Positions 1 to 12,990 of a stretch of 64,000 bases of DNA are shown here, in pieces. The notes beneath the pieces are model-generated. The model was not told where the DNA came from. It saw only the letters and a list, made by a program, of their open reading frames with translations, and made no database searches. Source of the DNA: Fratercula arctica (lineage: Eukaryota; Chordata; Aves; Charadriiformes; Alcidae); NCBI GenBank assembly GCA_947846985.1, contig CANTUZ010000001.1:186208455-186272454 (forward strand). The letters run 5' to 3'. The position numbers were made by a program, and so were the translations under genes. Numbering within the stretch: position 1 is the first letter of the stretch; each line of letters starts with the position of its first letter.

Positions 1-2118
1 CTCTTCTGTGTTTTCTGAAGCTCGTCAAATGTAGGCTGTTTCATATCAATGGCAGGAATGAAATGTCAGAATTAAAGGCCTTCCAAATTTTCCTGGATCT
101 CAGCAGCCAAAACATAGAGGCATCTTGAGCTGACCTCCACTGATGAAGAGGAGTAAAGGGGAGGAGGAAGCCTACAATTAAAAGAAGCCAGAACCCAAGT
201 GACGATGTGATTTACAAATCGTAACCACAGCTTTCTGAAACAAACAGGAAACGTCTGTGATCTAATGAATTTCAGTATGATATTTTCCACTTCTGAACCA
301 CGAAGAAGTTTTCAAAAGTCCAGATTAGACTAAAATGGGAGGAAAGGGATTTGCTTCCCTCAGTAAGGTTACTTTTTTCACACAAGCAGATTTTGACTTG
401 CGATGAGGGCTCTCATTGCCTTAGGAATGTAAGAGGTTAATTCAAGCTGTCCTGATATCAGATAATAATTACCTGATTTATGACCTCTGTCATAAAGCAT
501 CCAAGAGATCAAAGACCAAAATAATGTTGGTTCATTTTATGTTGATTTTGTTCAATGCTAGTAACAGATGGGACTTGGTTTTTTTCTTGCTAGAAGTCCA
601 TTCTTTTTTTGTTGCTGTAAGTGCAGTAAGGTTATTGTTGCTTAACATGTGTCATTTTCACCATTTATCCTTGAATTTGCACCACGTCTTCCACTCATAA
701 CGCACCGATACGAATGGACATTTGGTATCACAAAGGCAATTACTAAATTTTCTTAAAACGGGGATGAAAAAAAAAATATTTTAGATTTGGGGCACAAGAC
801 AGTCTTGCATTAAAATGTAATTTTAAAATTTATTTTTGTTTATAGCCTTTTAAAATCAGTGGTGTGCCACTAATCGGTTTTCCTGCAGAGTCCTTTACAA
901 AAATTCTGTAAAGTGGCAGACGTTATATTGCTCTTCAGTTTGGCTCACTAAATACTGCAAACTTTTCTGTTGTAATAGTACAGGTATTCTTTTCTGCTGG
1001 GAGGTGTATGAAAAGTATCATCACTATGGAAATTCAAGGAGTTTAGGTAAGAATAAACTAATTACCCAAGTTGGAATTTCAACAAGACACCAAAATCAAT
1101 ATCAGCTCTTCCTTATACGAGTGCAATGAGAATAAGTTGCAGGGTGAGTGCTCAGGGCTTTCCTTTCTATATGTCATTGGAAAGAGATGGCACTTTCAGC
1201 ATCAGAGTGTCTTTTGGCACTGGATGCAGGATTGGATCAATATTGACATGAGAACAGGAATGTCACCTGCCAGGATCTGTGCAGCATGCCTGCTAAAAAA
1301 AAAAAAAGGGGGAAAAAAAAGTTGGTTAAAGCACAGGAATAGCTCTCAGAAGGCTTTTGTTTCATTTCCAGACAAGCCCCAGAATTCCCCCCTGATCTTG
1401 GGCAGCCTCTGTCTCTCAATTTGTCCTCTGTATAATGCAAATAATAATAGTTACTAACTTCACAGGATTTCTGAGTGACTCAAGTCATTAATTGTTGTCT
1501 ATGAGATTTTTGCTGGAAAGCAATATGAAAGTGACAAATTTTACTTATACAGCTATTAGTACTTTATACAGTAGCATACATTTAACAAACTAGTTTAATG
1601 TTTGTAAAACAACTTCCAATGGTATACACATAGTTTCTCCAGAGGTGGTCTTTTTGTTTTAAAATACAGTAGTATCTCCTAAAAGCCTTGTTCAGAGAAA
1701 GATATGCTACCAGTGAGGACTCTTTTCATTCCTTAGACTCATAGGTTTTGTCCTGATACAGTTGGAGGCCTCTGTTTTGAGGGCTGCAAGGTCCCAAGGC
1801 TCAGTAGATGATAAAACCAGAAGTACTATTGTATAGAGCAAGCAGTTAGAGCTGCCTACATTAATTCTTGTTTTAGCTACAAACTGTCTTTTAGAGAAAC
1901 ATTTAAAAATTGCTATTGAGAAGGAATCTGCCACAGACCATGGGAAGTTGCTCACTCCAGTTGGCAAAAACACGCATCCTTATTTCTAGCACGAATTTGT
2001 CCAGCTTTTCCTACTGTTTTACCTCCTTATGTTATTGCTAGTTTCGTGTATTTGCTAGATTTAAGAGTCCATAATCAAACCTGTATAACTCCCCATGGTA
2101 ACAGCTTAAAGGTTAGGT
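1..2118. other. AT-rich non-coding flank
   Basis: No open frame here looks like a gene; the longest (1071-1457, plus) runs through an A/G homopolymer stretch near 1296-1320 and has no recognisable domain. The base composition and scattered short A and T runs are those of intergenic or intronic vertebrate DNA. I see no repeat family I can name in this stretch. Confidence 0.6.
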
Positions 2119-2560
2119 CCAAATCAATCTTTATTATTCTCAACTGATAAAGTAAGCAGATTGAGCTTTTTGAGTCTTTTACCCTGAAGCATGATTAACA
2201 GTCCCCAAGTCATGCTTGTGACTCTTCTCTGAACTTCTTCAACAATATTCCTGAACCATGGACCCCAGAACCGGACAAAATATTCCAGTAATGATTTCAT
2301 CAGTGCTAAATACAACAACAGTGTAATAACTCTCGACACCTATCTTCATTCATTATTCCTCTGATGCCTATTTATTAAGCTCATATTCGACATTTGGTGC
2401 GCTGTGTCACATTAGGAAATTATACCCAGATGACTATGAACTCTGATCCCCAACTCTTTTTGAGAAGCATTGCTTCCCAGAACTGAGGATCCACTCTGTA
2501 ATTTTACAGGCTGAAACTCTAGTTCTTAGAGTTTTAGTCATGTTAAATATATTTGCCATA
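2119..2560 (-). mobile_element. Old CR1 LINE fragment including decayed ORF2 3' part
   Basis: On the minus strand, a frame at 2124-2339 reads LEYFVRFWGP followed by EEVQRR and further matches to the end of the CR1 reverse transcriptase, whose usual form is LEYCVQFW-P...ERVQRR. On the plus strand the same stretch contains the reverse complement of the typical CR1 wording (GGACCCCAGAACCGGACA near 2260-2277), and 2448-2500 matches the next CR1 block (CCCCAACTCTTTTTGAGAAG). The order of these blocks is that of one minus-strand CR1. The frame is broken and divergent, so this is a dead, 5'-truncated copy. The outer boundaries are approximate. Confidence 0.8.
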
Positions 2561-5500
2561 GTAATCTCGGTACTGTTTCCAAGGAATTTGATTACTCCGT
2601 GTTGGTGATGACTCTTTGCACTGACCAGTTACTCCACTTACTGTTTTGTTTTCAAACGTGGGCACAGATGGTCCAGCTCTGGTTGCCCACCTGGGGCAAT
2701 GGTCAATGCCTTAAGGTTCAGCTGATGGAGGAAGACTCTTTCGAAGCACATTCCCATGAGAACAGTGTAATTCTCAGTCACAACTGGGTAAGATGCATTT
2801 CTGGACCCCACAGAGATGAGTTAAGGAAGGTGATCACCTTTCTGCCACCAGTTATAAATCTGGAAGTTGCTATTGATCAGAAACTATCCAGACCTTTCAA
2901 AATAAAGGTCTGTAATACCGTCTTTCGGTATTGAATGCCACAGTTGAAGAACTTGTGTGAAGATGAATTGTCTCTCCTTTGTTCTACATTACCTGTCATT
3001 GATATTGTATTAATAGATGTATTATGAGAACATATACAAAGTCTGGGTTAAATAGTTTTAAATTATTTTTGCAATCCTAAGAATTCCAACTATATCTCCT
3101 CAAATTACCTTTTTTTTTTTTGTAAAGTGGGCTACATAACATCAGTGCCAGAGACAACACGAGTCTTCCTGAATCCCAGGTATTGGTTAGAACATCCTTT
3201 CTCACCTCTTAGCCAAAGAAATGGATAACATGCTGAGTTTTAATTGAAACATAACTCTAAAATTTATAGTTCTTATAGTTCTGTTAAAAAAAAAAAAAAC
3301 TATAAGGTTTGGTTGAAAGAAAAATATTTAGCCAAAGATGCTATTTAAGCAAGTCCTACATAGAATGACAGATTTTACAGCTATACTAAGTAGGTATGCC
3401 CAGTCCCACCTTTAAAGTAAGCAGACTGTAAATAACATGATGATTTCACTGACTCACTATCCCTCCAACTACTCTCAGGTAACAATTTATTAGTGAAAAG
3501 CATTAAATAATTACAAGAGAGGGAAATCTTCATTGGCTAGAAAAGGATAAGTTAATTGTACTTCTTATTAGAAATACTACATAGATGATTATGTGCTTCT
3601 TTACTTCTATTTTGTAATCCTTATTTTCCTTGGTGTTATTCAGATTTGTTGTTACGTGTATATATTACTGTATATATTTTTATTTGTATATATGTATCTT
3701 GCATATATACATATCGCATATAGGTAAATACACTTATTATTGTAGCTTTTTGGTGACAAACAATGCTGGTTTTGCAATAAGCTTTATAGAAGGACATATT
3801 TGTTCCTCTTCAAAAATGTGCTCAGAGGAAATGTTGGAGGGTCTGTCAGAACTAGTTACAGCTTCTTCTTTCTCAGCCTGCCCTGTCCTGCCTTGCTTTG
3901 CTCCTCAGCTGAAGTTACAACATAAAATAAGTTTGTGAACTCTATATGGTTCTAATTTATGAAGCTGGCTTTAGTCCCTAAGGGACCATATGCCGGCCAG
4001 AAATCATCACAGTAAAGATACAGTTCATCTTCCCTCTGAATTTCCCAACCTTTCGTTTGCTTAACATGCTTTTTTGGACAAGACAGAAAGCAGTGGGAAC
4101 CAGCTCCTCCGGTTTCACACCGTTTGACAGTTCCCTTCAGCCAGGGGAATTTTTACACTGGCATCTGTGACCAGATTCCAAGTTTCTTTCCTGTTCAAAG
4201 GCTGCAAAACAGCTGGGTCAAGGGGGCATAGAGTCTATCCGAATTTATTTTGCTTAAGCTTGAGGTCTGGTCTTGCTTAGCTAACAAGATCTCATTACAT
4301 CATAGCCCATGCAGCTATGCCTTGCAAAGTGTTCCTTGGACAAGACGGTGAAAAGCAATTAAGAAAACGACGAACACAGAGATCGCTCAGGCTAGTTCAA
4401 ACAGAGATTTTTTTTGCACCCAGTACTCAAGTCTTCAATCAAAATTGATAAGAGAGGGGAAAAAAAAAAGAAAGAAATGTACACTTCCTTAATACTTATA
4501 GTTTTAGTTTGTGACGAACATCCCTTGCTTTACCAGAGAGGGTATATCCTTTGTTTCATTGTAAAATTTTCCTCTCTTGTGGGATATTACAGAGAAGTCA
4601 AATACAAAACCAACAGTACTACTGCTACACAGATATTTTGTGGACTACCAAAAAAAAATTTACATCTTAGACTATTGTTTAACAAAACAAACCACAGAAC
4701 ACTTGCAAATGTGCTGTCAGTACTTTCATACTTGTGTTTTCACACTCGCTTCAGCACGCTAATAAAAAAAAAATCAAGAATAATTACAAGACAGAATCCT
4801 GCTAAGCTTTGAACCCGGAATTTTTCCGTGCTGTAAGAAAGTGATGCGCGCCGCTTGAAGGAGTGGAACAGTGCTTCAGAGTAATAGGATGCGTACCCTC
4901 AGCAGCTACGGCTGGGTCTGTTCCCTGCCTACAAACTACTGTTGACTTCAAATTGTGCTGCAAGATCCCTTGTAAACTGACTGAAATAGATTTCTTACAG
5001 CGCGTGGTAGAAGAGAGTCCTCAACCTGCAAGTGTTAACTGCTGTTGAAATAAAAATCTTAAATATTAATAATTATAGCACATTTCCTTTAGTAATATTT
5101 CCTTTCTGTTTATGAATACAGCTTCCCACAGGCAATCCAATACAGCAGTGTTCTGAATTTTTAAACTGCCTGAAACAGCAGCCCTAAGGAATGGTATGGA
5201 TGGCCCATTTATCTTCATGGGGTGTTAAATACCTGGTGATGACAATTGTAATGTCAACACTGCTCACAGATTAGAAAGCCAGACCTGGCTATTGTGATCA
5301 TGGAGCCTTAACTCCTACAGCACCCAGGCTAAGACATTTTCCTGACTTAATTTTTATTTTGATGATAGTATATTCATATAGGAAAATATCCACACTGGCT
5401 TTAAAAATTGGTTGTGATGGGGAACCCCTGACAGCATGTAAGAAATTATTCCGGAACGGTGCTACTGCCCAGAACAGGTTTACTGTTAAAAATACTCCTC

Positions 5501-5984
5501 TGTGCTTTATCCTGATTTTGTAACACTGCAGATGCCCAAACCATGACACCGTCCTTTGGAATCTCTTATACATTGTCTGCTACAGTGAAGACCCCTCTAT
5601 TCTCACAACATACTGGTTTGTACATATTGCGATACATGTTTTTAAATTTGATTGAATTCTTGTTCTCTTCCCTTAGCCTTTTTCCAAGTTTTAATCATCT
5701 CTCTAGGACAGGGGACATACATTCCTTCTGATCACAGCCTCACACTCAGGCCTGAGCAAGGATTTAGCTCGGTTGATTATCTGTCGTGTTCCCTGTGGGT
5801 TTTTAGAAGTCCTGTTTTCTTCCAACACAGGCCCTTTGTTTCATCCTCAGCCCCTCCCAGCAAATATCCTGTGCACATTTTGCATTCCTTTTTCCCATGT
5901 ATCATTTTAGCATGTGTTCCATTCATTGTTCGGGACTGATACAAGACTGACAAGCTTATCCATGCTGTCCTGTTTGCCACTTAG
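2561..5984. other. Non-coding AT-rich DNA, no gene seen
   Basis: The stretch contains short homopolymers (T run near 3111-3121, A run near 3285-3298, A/G run near 4459-4477) and a TATA/GTATAT-rich patch at about 3655-3725. Short open frames (for example 3630-3938 and 4414-4812, plus) show no domain, signal peptide or conserved pattern. The right end (about 5540-5980) may be further decayed CR1, but I cannot show it. Confidence 0.55.
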
Positions 5985-6215
5985 AAATACAGTTAGAGCT
6001 TTTGCATTCTTCCATTCTTTTGGAACTTCCTTTGTTTTGCCAGATTTATTGGAAATCTATATTAATGGCAAAGCAAAAGCCTCATCCCACTCTTTTAAGG
6101 CTCTTGAATATCAATTATCTATGCCTGTTTATTTTAAAATCTCTAGTATTTGTAACTGCTGCTTATTGTCCTCTTTTGTTGCTCTAAAACTGATGTTTAT
6201 TCATCATGTGCTGTG
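5985..6215 (-). mobile_element. Ancient CR1/L3-like LINE fragment (reverse transcriptase region)
   Basis: The plus strand reads GCATTCTTCCATTCTTTTGG near 6003, then an ATTAATGGC block, CTCTTTTAAGGCTCTTGAAT near 6090, and a GTAACTGCTGCTTATTGTCC block near 6151. These blocks, in this order, are known to me as the reverse complement of an old amniote CR1/L3-type reverse transcriptase region. The copy is strongly decayed. It may extend right to about 7000, where a block near 6955-6995 also resembles CR1, but that is less certain. Confidence 0.5.
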
Positions 6216-7498
6216 ATCAAATGATTCTGTTTTATCTTTGTAATTTTTAATTTGATGTCCACCTTTTCCTTATATGACACTGTCTCCTAATTCCATCTTA
6301 ATGGTGGATGCAACTCTCTGAGTTAGGAAATTATTACTGGTAAGAGTAACCCTCCCTTTAAATTTTATTGCATTTTTTAGAAGTGGCAATGTTAAATCCC
6401 ATTTTATTAAGCTTGGGTTGAACTTCCTCATTTTAATACAATCTTTCTTCCTCCATTGCTACAGATGGGTACTTAAGGTACTGCTAAAGGATATGATTCT
6501 GCAGTGGGCTCTCTGTGTTCCTCCATTAAGACATTCACACGTTAGTGTTTGCTTGTTGGCAATTTGTCATGACGTGGAAACAGATGATGCCATTCTTCTA
6601 CTCAGTGGAGTAGTTATAGCACATATTAGCCAAAGTAAGTCTTTAATCTTGAAGGCTAGTTTGTCTGATTCCCTATACTCAATAGAAATACACTATGGGG
6701 ATTCAAAGCATCGACAAGAATCTCCCGTCTCATCTACCAATTCAAGAAATCTAAACAGGCCACAACATCCATAAAATAAGTATCTAAGCAAGTCCCTAAA
6801 ACGCGGTTGTTTGACAACCTTCTTTATTCTGCTTACCTGCTTTACATTTTTCCTAAGGAGGTTACAACATTCACTTTAATAATCCAATCCTGTATATACA
6901 TTCCCATCAGGTTTCAGGCCAACTGAGACAAACTCATTTCATAAATCTCTTGTTTGGCATTCAGGCTCCTGACACTGAGGTACCATAAAGAATTCGGTCT
7001 TTTATTCTGCTATCAGTACCTGAATTTTATTCAAAATCAGTGTTTCTGTTCTGATGTGGGGGTTAATTCAATGCTGAAATATCATAGGATAGTTGCTTAT
7101 GTATCCACTGGTGTGGGTAGAGGGCAATAATTAGCTAAGGACAGTGCAGCAACTGTTCAGGGTTGTTCTGATGGTTAACTACTATTTTTGAGTCTCTCCA
7201 CAACACTTAAAGTCGTTTCAAACCTGTCTGCCCAAAATGAAGCCAAAGCTTAATTCTCAAGAAAAAAAAAAATCCTTGCTGGTTTTATATTTTTTGAAAT
7301 GCCAAACTATTTCCCTGTTTCTAGAATTTAGTTACACATTTGAAATAGTCTGTGAGACGCAAACACAGACTACTATAACATGAGTTGAATTTCATATCAG
7401 TATAAAAAATACAAGAGGTACCTTGCTGATTTATTGCTCTTATTTATTAAGGACCTTTATATTTTAACTTTTATTTTTTGTCTCTGTACACTTTGCAG
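6216..7498. other. Non-coding AT-rich DNA, possibly decayed LINE
   Basis: No defensible coding frame. A block near 6955-6995 (GGCATTCAGGCTCCTGACAC) resembles part of a minus-strand CR1, so some of this stretch may be a continuation of the element at 5985-6215. Confidence 0.45.
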
Positions 7499-7580
7499 TC
7501 AGCTGGTCATAGTCGTGGTGAAACCAGCAATCTTTCTGCAGATTTTAAGTAATGCTTGCATTACTGAAATGGTAAAAAAG
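7499..7580 (+). other. Exon-like segment between good splice sites
   Basis: A pyrimidine-rich tract at about 7455-7494 ends in TTTGCAG, giving an acceptor just before 7499. The segment ends AAAAAAG and is followed by GTAAGC at 7581, a good donor. The 82-base segment is open in one frame, but the peptide matches no family I know. It could be a non-coding exon, a cryptic exon or chance. It lies 6 kb left of the CpG island, so it is not part of a rightward transcript starting in the island unless there is another promoter upstream. Confidence 0.2.
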
Positions 7581-8539
7581 GTAAGCTTTCAGGTAATGCT
7601 TATATTTGGCCCAGACTGGCCCCCATAAAAATCCATGAATAAACTAGCAGATGATCGCCTAGAATAATCCCTCTTAAACCTTTATTACAGTGAGTAGCAC
7701 CAGTTCACCTGTTATATTAAATTCAATAAATTACTGTAAGAAGTACGCAGACATATGGGCAGTCCAGGTAATTCTTCAAATGGGCACTTACTGCTTTTGC
7801 CTTCTTTCACACAGATTTGGAGTAGGTCCAAAATAAAGGGGGTTTGTGCATCCACATAGTGCAGCAGGATGCTGCAGCGTTAGATTTTCAATAAAGAAGA
7901 ATTTGAGAATTTTATGTGTGCGGCACCTCCAACTGGAAGATATTTTTAAGAAGTCAGCATCCATTTAAGTACTTTTAATGACCAGATTTCCAAGATTCCG
8001 CTGTACACTTTGATGATCTGATTTCTTTGAAAGGTGCTGACTTCTTTAGCGTGGACTGGTCACTTGATTTAGTTCCTAAAGAGGTGACTTCTTTTCAAAG
8101 TCTGACACATAAAGGACACTCATGGATGGAAGAATCATTCCCTCAATGAGAAAATGTTGACTTGTCTTTGACAGCTGTGATGCTCGCTGCCAAGTTTTAG
8201 GAACAAAGCACTCCAGCAAACACACACAAAATTGCTGGATGGCTGGACTGAGGTAGGAAGGTGCTCATGGCTCAAGCAGTTGACTCTGGAACACGCTTTC
8301 CAAAAATTAGACTAAGCTTCAGCTGGAGGCTCATCTTTGGGAATACAGACCACAGGAGCCAGAATGGTTCCAGCCTTCAGCTGCAATCAGGAGCTATGAA
8401 TTACTGAAAGGATGTAGGTGTAGTTGCAGTATGCCACCATGAAAAGAAATTACGTCTAACACTAAAAAATTAGACTGTGTAAATAAAATCAATTTATTTA
8501 AAAATTCTTTTTTTTTTTAAAAGAATTTGAATATTTCGA
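7581..8539. other. Non-coding DNA, no gene seen
   Basis: I see no coding frame, RNA gene or repeat family here. A T run occurs at about 8508-8518, just before the CR1 tail. Confidence 0.55.
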
Positions 8540-8596
8540 TGGTTGGACTAGGTGATCTGAAAGCTCCCTTCCAACCGAGGCAATTCTATGATTCTA
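8540..8596 (+). mobile_element. CR1 LINE 3' end fragment
   Basis: The sequence TGGTTGGACTAGGTGATCTG, then a CCCTTCCAACC block and ATTCTATGATTCTA, is the standard 3' end of avian CR1 in plus orientation. Only about 57 bases remain, as expected from severe 5' truncation. The terminal ATTCTATGATTCT unit is intact, so the insertion end is at about 8596. Confidence 0.9.
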
Positions 8597-11500
8597 AATA
8601 ACTGGTTACAAAATTGGTAAACTGCTTGCCTTCATACAAATGTCTGTTTTTCTGAGTCACTTATCCTTGCCTACTGCTTTGCTTCTTACACAATGAGCAA
8701 AAACAACTGACAGACTAACGTGCAGTGCCACGATACCCGCCTGTGTTGATGGTGCGTGATCCTAAATTTCTCTGATTCTCCTCCTAGCTGTACTGGCTGT
8801 GGAGCTGCAGCAATAAAAAAGCAGGTTTTGCTCTTGAAGGAAAGTGACAAGTGGCATACCGAGGAAGCAAGTAGTATTTTGCCATTTGTTTGATTATAGC
8901 GTTGCACAAATTTAGAGAACAGGTTACTCTGCTGCGCCTGTATCACAGAACTCTGTAATTCACATCTACAAGGCAGCATCTCTATTGCCTTAAAAATACA
9001 TATTCTGAGGTTGCGTCCCTGCAGTCCTCTTAAATAAACCTAAAAATGGGGCTTGTTTATTTAGTGTTTGACTAGCGTATAACTCCTGTATCTAACCATA
9101 TTGTTAACATCCACGGTCTGCTTTCAATTTATTTCCCAAACCCATGATTTCTACACAAGTGCTTGTGGGCGGAAAGATGACTACTTAATACATGCTAATT
9201 TGTGTGTATGACATAGAAATGGTTTCTAAAAAGACAGCTCCGTCCCCCTAACCCTAAATACTGACAAAATGCCTGGAATGTTGTTACAGATGTGTAAACG
9301 TCATGAAACTGAACGCAATTTTGCATCTTTAATGTGGTCGTTGTGTCTGTGGTACCAAAGGAAAGTATTGTCCAGATACAGCTGTAATCGTTGTTTGGTT
9401 ACTAAATATATTTCCCTAAATGTAAGCATTTTTAGCTTAAGAAGAAAGAGCCAGAAAATAACTATGTGCTCTTTTGTTGTCAGAAAGTCACAGTTTAACA
9501 TCAGTATTGAAAACTACATTTGGGGCTGGAAGAGAACAGAATCGATCCTGCTTTCTTCTGTGAAGCAGAACCTTGTTTGTTCCCTCCACAAAATTCAGGT
9601 TCCGGCAGATGAATTTCTGCTCTGGGAGAGCAAACCATAACCCATGGGCAACTCAGGTGTGCCCTGTGAGGACTTTGTGGGACAAGTCTATCAGAGGTCT
9701 TGTGCTGCTTTACCACAAGAAGCCCACTCATTTACTCCTCATTTACTCCTCTACCAACCCACGCACCTTGTTTGTTTTTAGTGAGGCTGGAGCAGTTCAT
9801 CTGGAGGCGACGCTTCCCATGGGAGCACAACTTGTGGCAGAGATGCTTCTACATGACCTTCTGCTGAGGGTTGAGAAAGTACTGCAGCTGGAAGAGGAGA
9901 GTGGAAGCAACAGAACAAATAAAAGAGGAAAACCCGCCTGTCAGGAAGATTTCTGTCAGCCTTAATGAAACATTTCTGCAAGTCCCTATGTCTTAAGTTT
10001 TGCTCTGAGGAAATCAAGAAGGGGAAAAATGCAAATAAATGAGCACAAGATAGACAAGGAAAGGTTGGACTTTGGACCTGGGTGGAACTTGTGAAGACTC
10101 ATTGTTTTATAGTCAGGACTCCATTTTCACTGCTGAGCTTGCCTTTTGACTTAGCTGGTCCCTACATGCAGTCCCATATACTCCATAACCTCGAGATGGG
10201 CATCTGGGCTGCCTGTGCATCAGGCTGAGGAAACTGGGAACCCTCGAGGGACATTCACAGTGGCCAGTGCTCTGAGTCACTCAGTGCAATTGTCAAAAAG
10301 GCTGAAGAGACAACGTTGCCCTAACTGCTGCCCTTCTTGGGGTTGCCATGCCCAGCTATTTTGCCATTCAGAGCCCTGAATCCTCTTTTGGAGACTGGTG
10401 GTCTGTTTCATAAAAGCAGCAGGTGTCCCCACCGATGGTTTGAACAGGAAAGGGGAGTTGCTGCAATGTCTTTTATTTTTTTACACAATAACTACATTAT
10501 TATGCTATTCTAATTGGCTTCTAGACTCTACTTGGACCTAAGCCACCCGTCACCTCCCAGGACCATGACCTAAGCACTTGATTTCAGTTGGTCTGGAGTG
10601 GGGCCGCAATGTCACTTGGCAGAACAGGGGTCCAAGAGTGGTGGGAGCAGCAGGTGGGCACACAGCCCAGTGGGTGGGATGCTTCCCGAGGAACGGGGAG
10701 GCCTGGGTCAGTTCCTGCCCTAAGGACTGATTGGGCATTTTACCTAATTACAATTTAATGCCCAGCTGCACAGAGGATGCCTAGTTTTAGGAGGCTGGTT
10801 AGGCTGAGGAACCCACCAAGCTTTTCAGCGCAACTCTGACGGTTGTTATTTTGAGTATTTTCAGAAGCGGTATCTTAGGAGGCTAACGAGCGTGACTGGC
10901 ACCTTATCAGTGTTAACTCCTTGGGAGCTGAACAAGGATTTGGAAGATTGCAGTCTTAGATTCAGATGCCTAAACTTTAGCACCACTGTACAGGTCAGAT
11001 GCCAAACTTTCCAGAAGTTATGAGCTGTTCATGGGACTCACACAGCTACTTGTTTATGTATGTTTGTGATACTGCTCCCCAGGTTATACTTCGGAAACTC
11101 ACCGAAAGGTTTAGCAGTCTTAAAACTTTCCTCACCTCTGGCTCAATACGACTTTCATATATGCAACTAATGGTTGGGGACCAGGACACAAAATGTCAGC
11201 ATGGTGTATTCCTCCAAACCTGGCCACAAAACAGAAAAAGAATCCAGAAAGATGTATGGGTCCACCTTATACATAGATGTCAAATATAACGTCAAAAATT
11301 CTGACATGTTTTTCCAATACAGAAATGGAGTCGAAGATTTGCATGGCTTTTTTTCCCCTTTATCAAAGAAATCAGACTGGCTCCGCTTCAGTCAGAACTC
11401 TTCTGGGCAGGATTTCTTACAACTTGAGCAAGGCAACTTTGAGCACCATGCTTTGTTTTTCTTTTCCCTAGCAGCTCTTAATTATTTGATTTTATTTTAT

Positions 11501-12776
11501 TTTTTTTTTTAGTTTGGTTGCTGCTATAATGTCTTTTGAATAATCTAAAAATTAAATTACACATATATAAAACTGGAGGCAGTACAAACACTGAAATGAT
11601 CAGTAAGTTTTCGGACACAAGTTTTTTAATACACGTTCCTAAATCAGTAATTAGTTGTAATGGCCTAGCTGTTTCTAGAAGCTGAGAAAGTGTCACAAGA
11701 GTTATTTCAATCAGGTGAATGTGAAACGCTCTTCTCACCAATTCAGAAACCTTAGCTTTTAATGTTGATTCAAAGACCTCAGTTGGTTATGAGCCTAGCT
11801 GACTATGGAGAAGGTAGAAAATGTTTTTGGTTTTTGTGGGTTTGGTTTTTTTTTCAAAATAACATGAAAATAACCCAGTAGACAAAGCAATGCTGAAAGT
11901 GTTTATTGCCTGTAGGATAATTCCACATTTTATGAGACAGCCCGTGGACATATAGCTTCAGAGGAAACGAGTTTCTCTCTTTTGACATGTCAATAAGCTA
12001 AAAGTGGAACTTTCCTTCCAAGTATCAACAGCTACTGGTAGGATATAGTGGAGTTTCTCTGGGAGGAGGAAACAGATTGGGAAACAGGATTTGTATGAAC
12101 ATGTTAAACCGCCATCTTCACCTCACAGTAGCACTGGGAAATGCCTAGTGCTAATTACAGAATAAGGACTGTGAGCACTTGCAAAATGTCAGGCTGAAGA
12201 CAGGTAAAAAAGCCCTGAATTTCCACAGTGGAAGAGAAACAACCTGAAAGTTCACTTTTAATGATAACCACGCCCTACAGCAACCCATTTGGATCAATAC
12301 CTACTAAACCACACCTGCCTTAAAATAGGAACTGTGACAACGTAATGATAAACTTGATGGTTTTCATGGCAGGGTCCCGTGAGGATCCCTGCTTGCACGT
12401 TGCTCACTCTGAGTAGCGACTGTCCTCTGAAACACAGGGAACACCAGTACCCAGAAAATCCCAAAGGATTTTCCTTCTTGATTCTTCAGTAACTATGGCA
12501 AACGGGCATTTTCAAGACATTTAACTGAAGAATTTAGAAAGAGCTGAAGTCTGATGAGGAGCTCTCACATGGACAACCTCACAAAGCAGGTACCATGTTT
12601 ACATTGGATAATATAAAATAATTGTATGTTTCTCCTAAGGATTTGTTTACAGGTTTTGAAATTTTAAAAGTATTCAGAGGTAGCATTAGGACACCACAGC
12701 TTCTTCACAGATGTTATCTCAAGGTGTGCTTTTTATATACTCCTTTTCAGGGGACAGCTTTGCAGAAGGACAGTAT
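8597..12776. other. Non-coding DNA left of the CpG island
   Basis: No defensible gene. Overlapping open frames at 9573-9965 (plus) and 9778-10017 (minus) occupy a locally more GC-rich stretch, but neither has a recognisable domain and each opposes the other. A GC-richer patch lies at 10540-10740. CCCTAACCCTAA at about 9246-9257 is too short to be a telomere repeat. Confidence 0.55.
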
Positions 12777-12812
12777 CTAAAATGGAATAATCCTCTAAAA
12801 TGGAATAATCCT
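12777..12812. repeat. Perfect 18-bp tandem duplication
   Basis: The unit CTAAAATGGAATAATCCT occurs twice head to tail (12777-12794 and 12795-12812) with no mismatch, which suggests a recent slippage or duplication event. Confidence 0.9.
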
Positions 12813-12837
12813 ACCACTGGAGAGATATGAGCTCTGG

Positions 12838-12990
12838 GTTGGGCTTTTTTGGTGGTGATTTTGGGAAGGGTTGTTGGTTGAGGGGTTTTTGGTTTTTTTG
12901 TTGATTTTTTTTTTTAATTTTTTTCTTTTTTAATTTTTTTTGTGTGTGGTTTTCTTTAGGATTTAAACTTTGCTTTTGCTTTTTCTTTTT
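12838..12990. repeat. T/G-rich low-complexity stretch
   Basis: The plus strand is almost only T and G, with repeated T runs and GGTTTTT-type units. The minus-strand frame across it (12811-13266) encodes lysine/proline-rich low-complexity protein and is a composition artefact. Confidence 0.8.

Noticed and set aside
9244..9257. CCCTAACCCTAA telomere-like motif
   Set aside because: Only two units, which is expected by chance; no longer array nearby.
9573..9965. 130-codon plus-strand frame
   Set aside because: Overlapped by opposing minus-strand frames, no domain, and no splice or promoter context that supports it.
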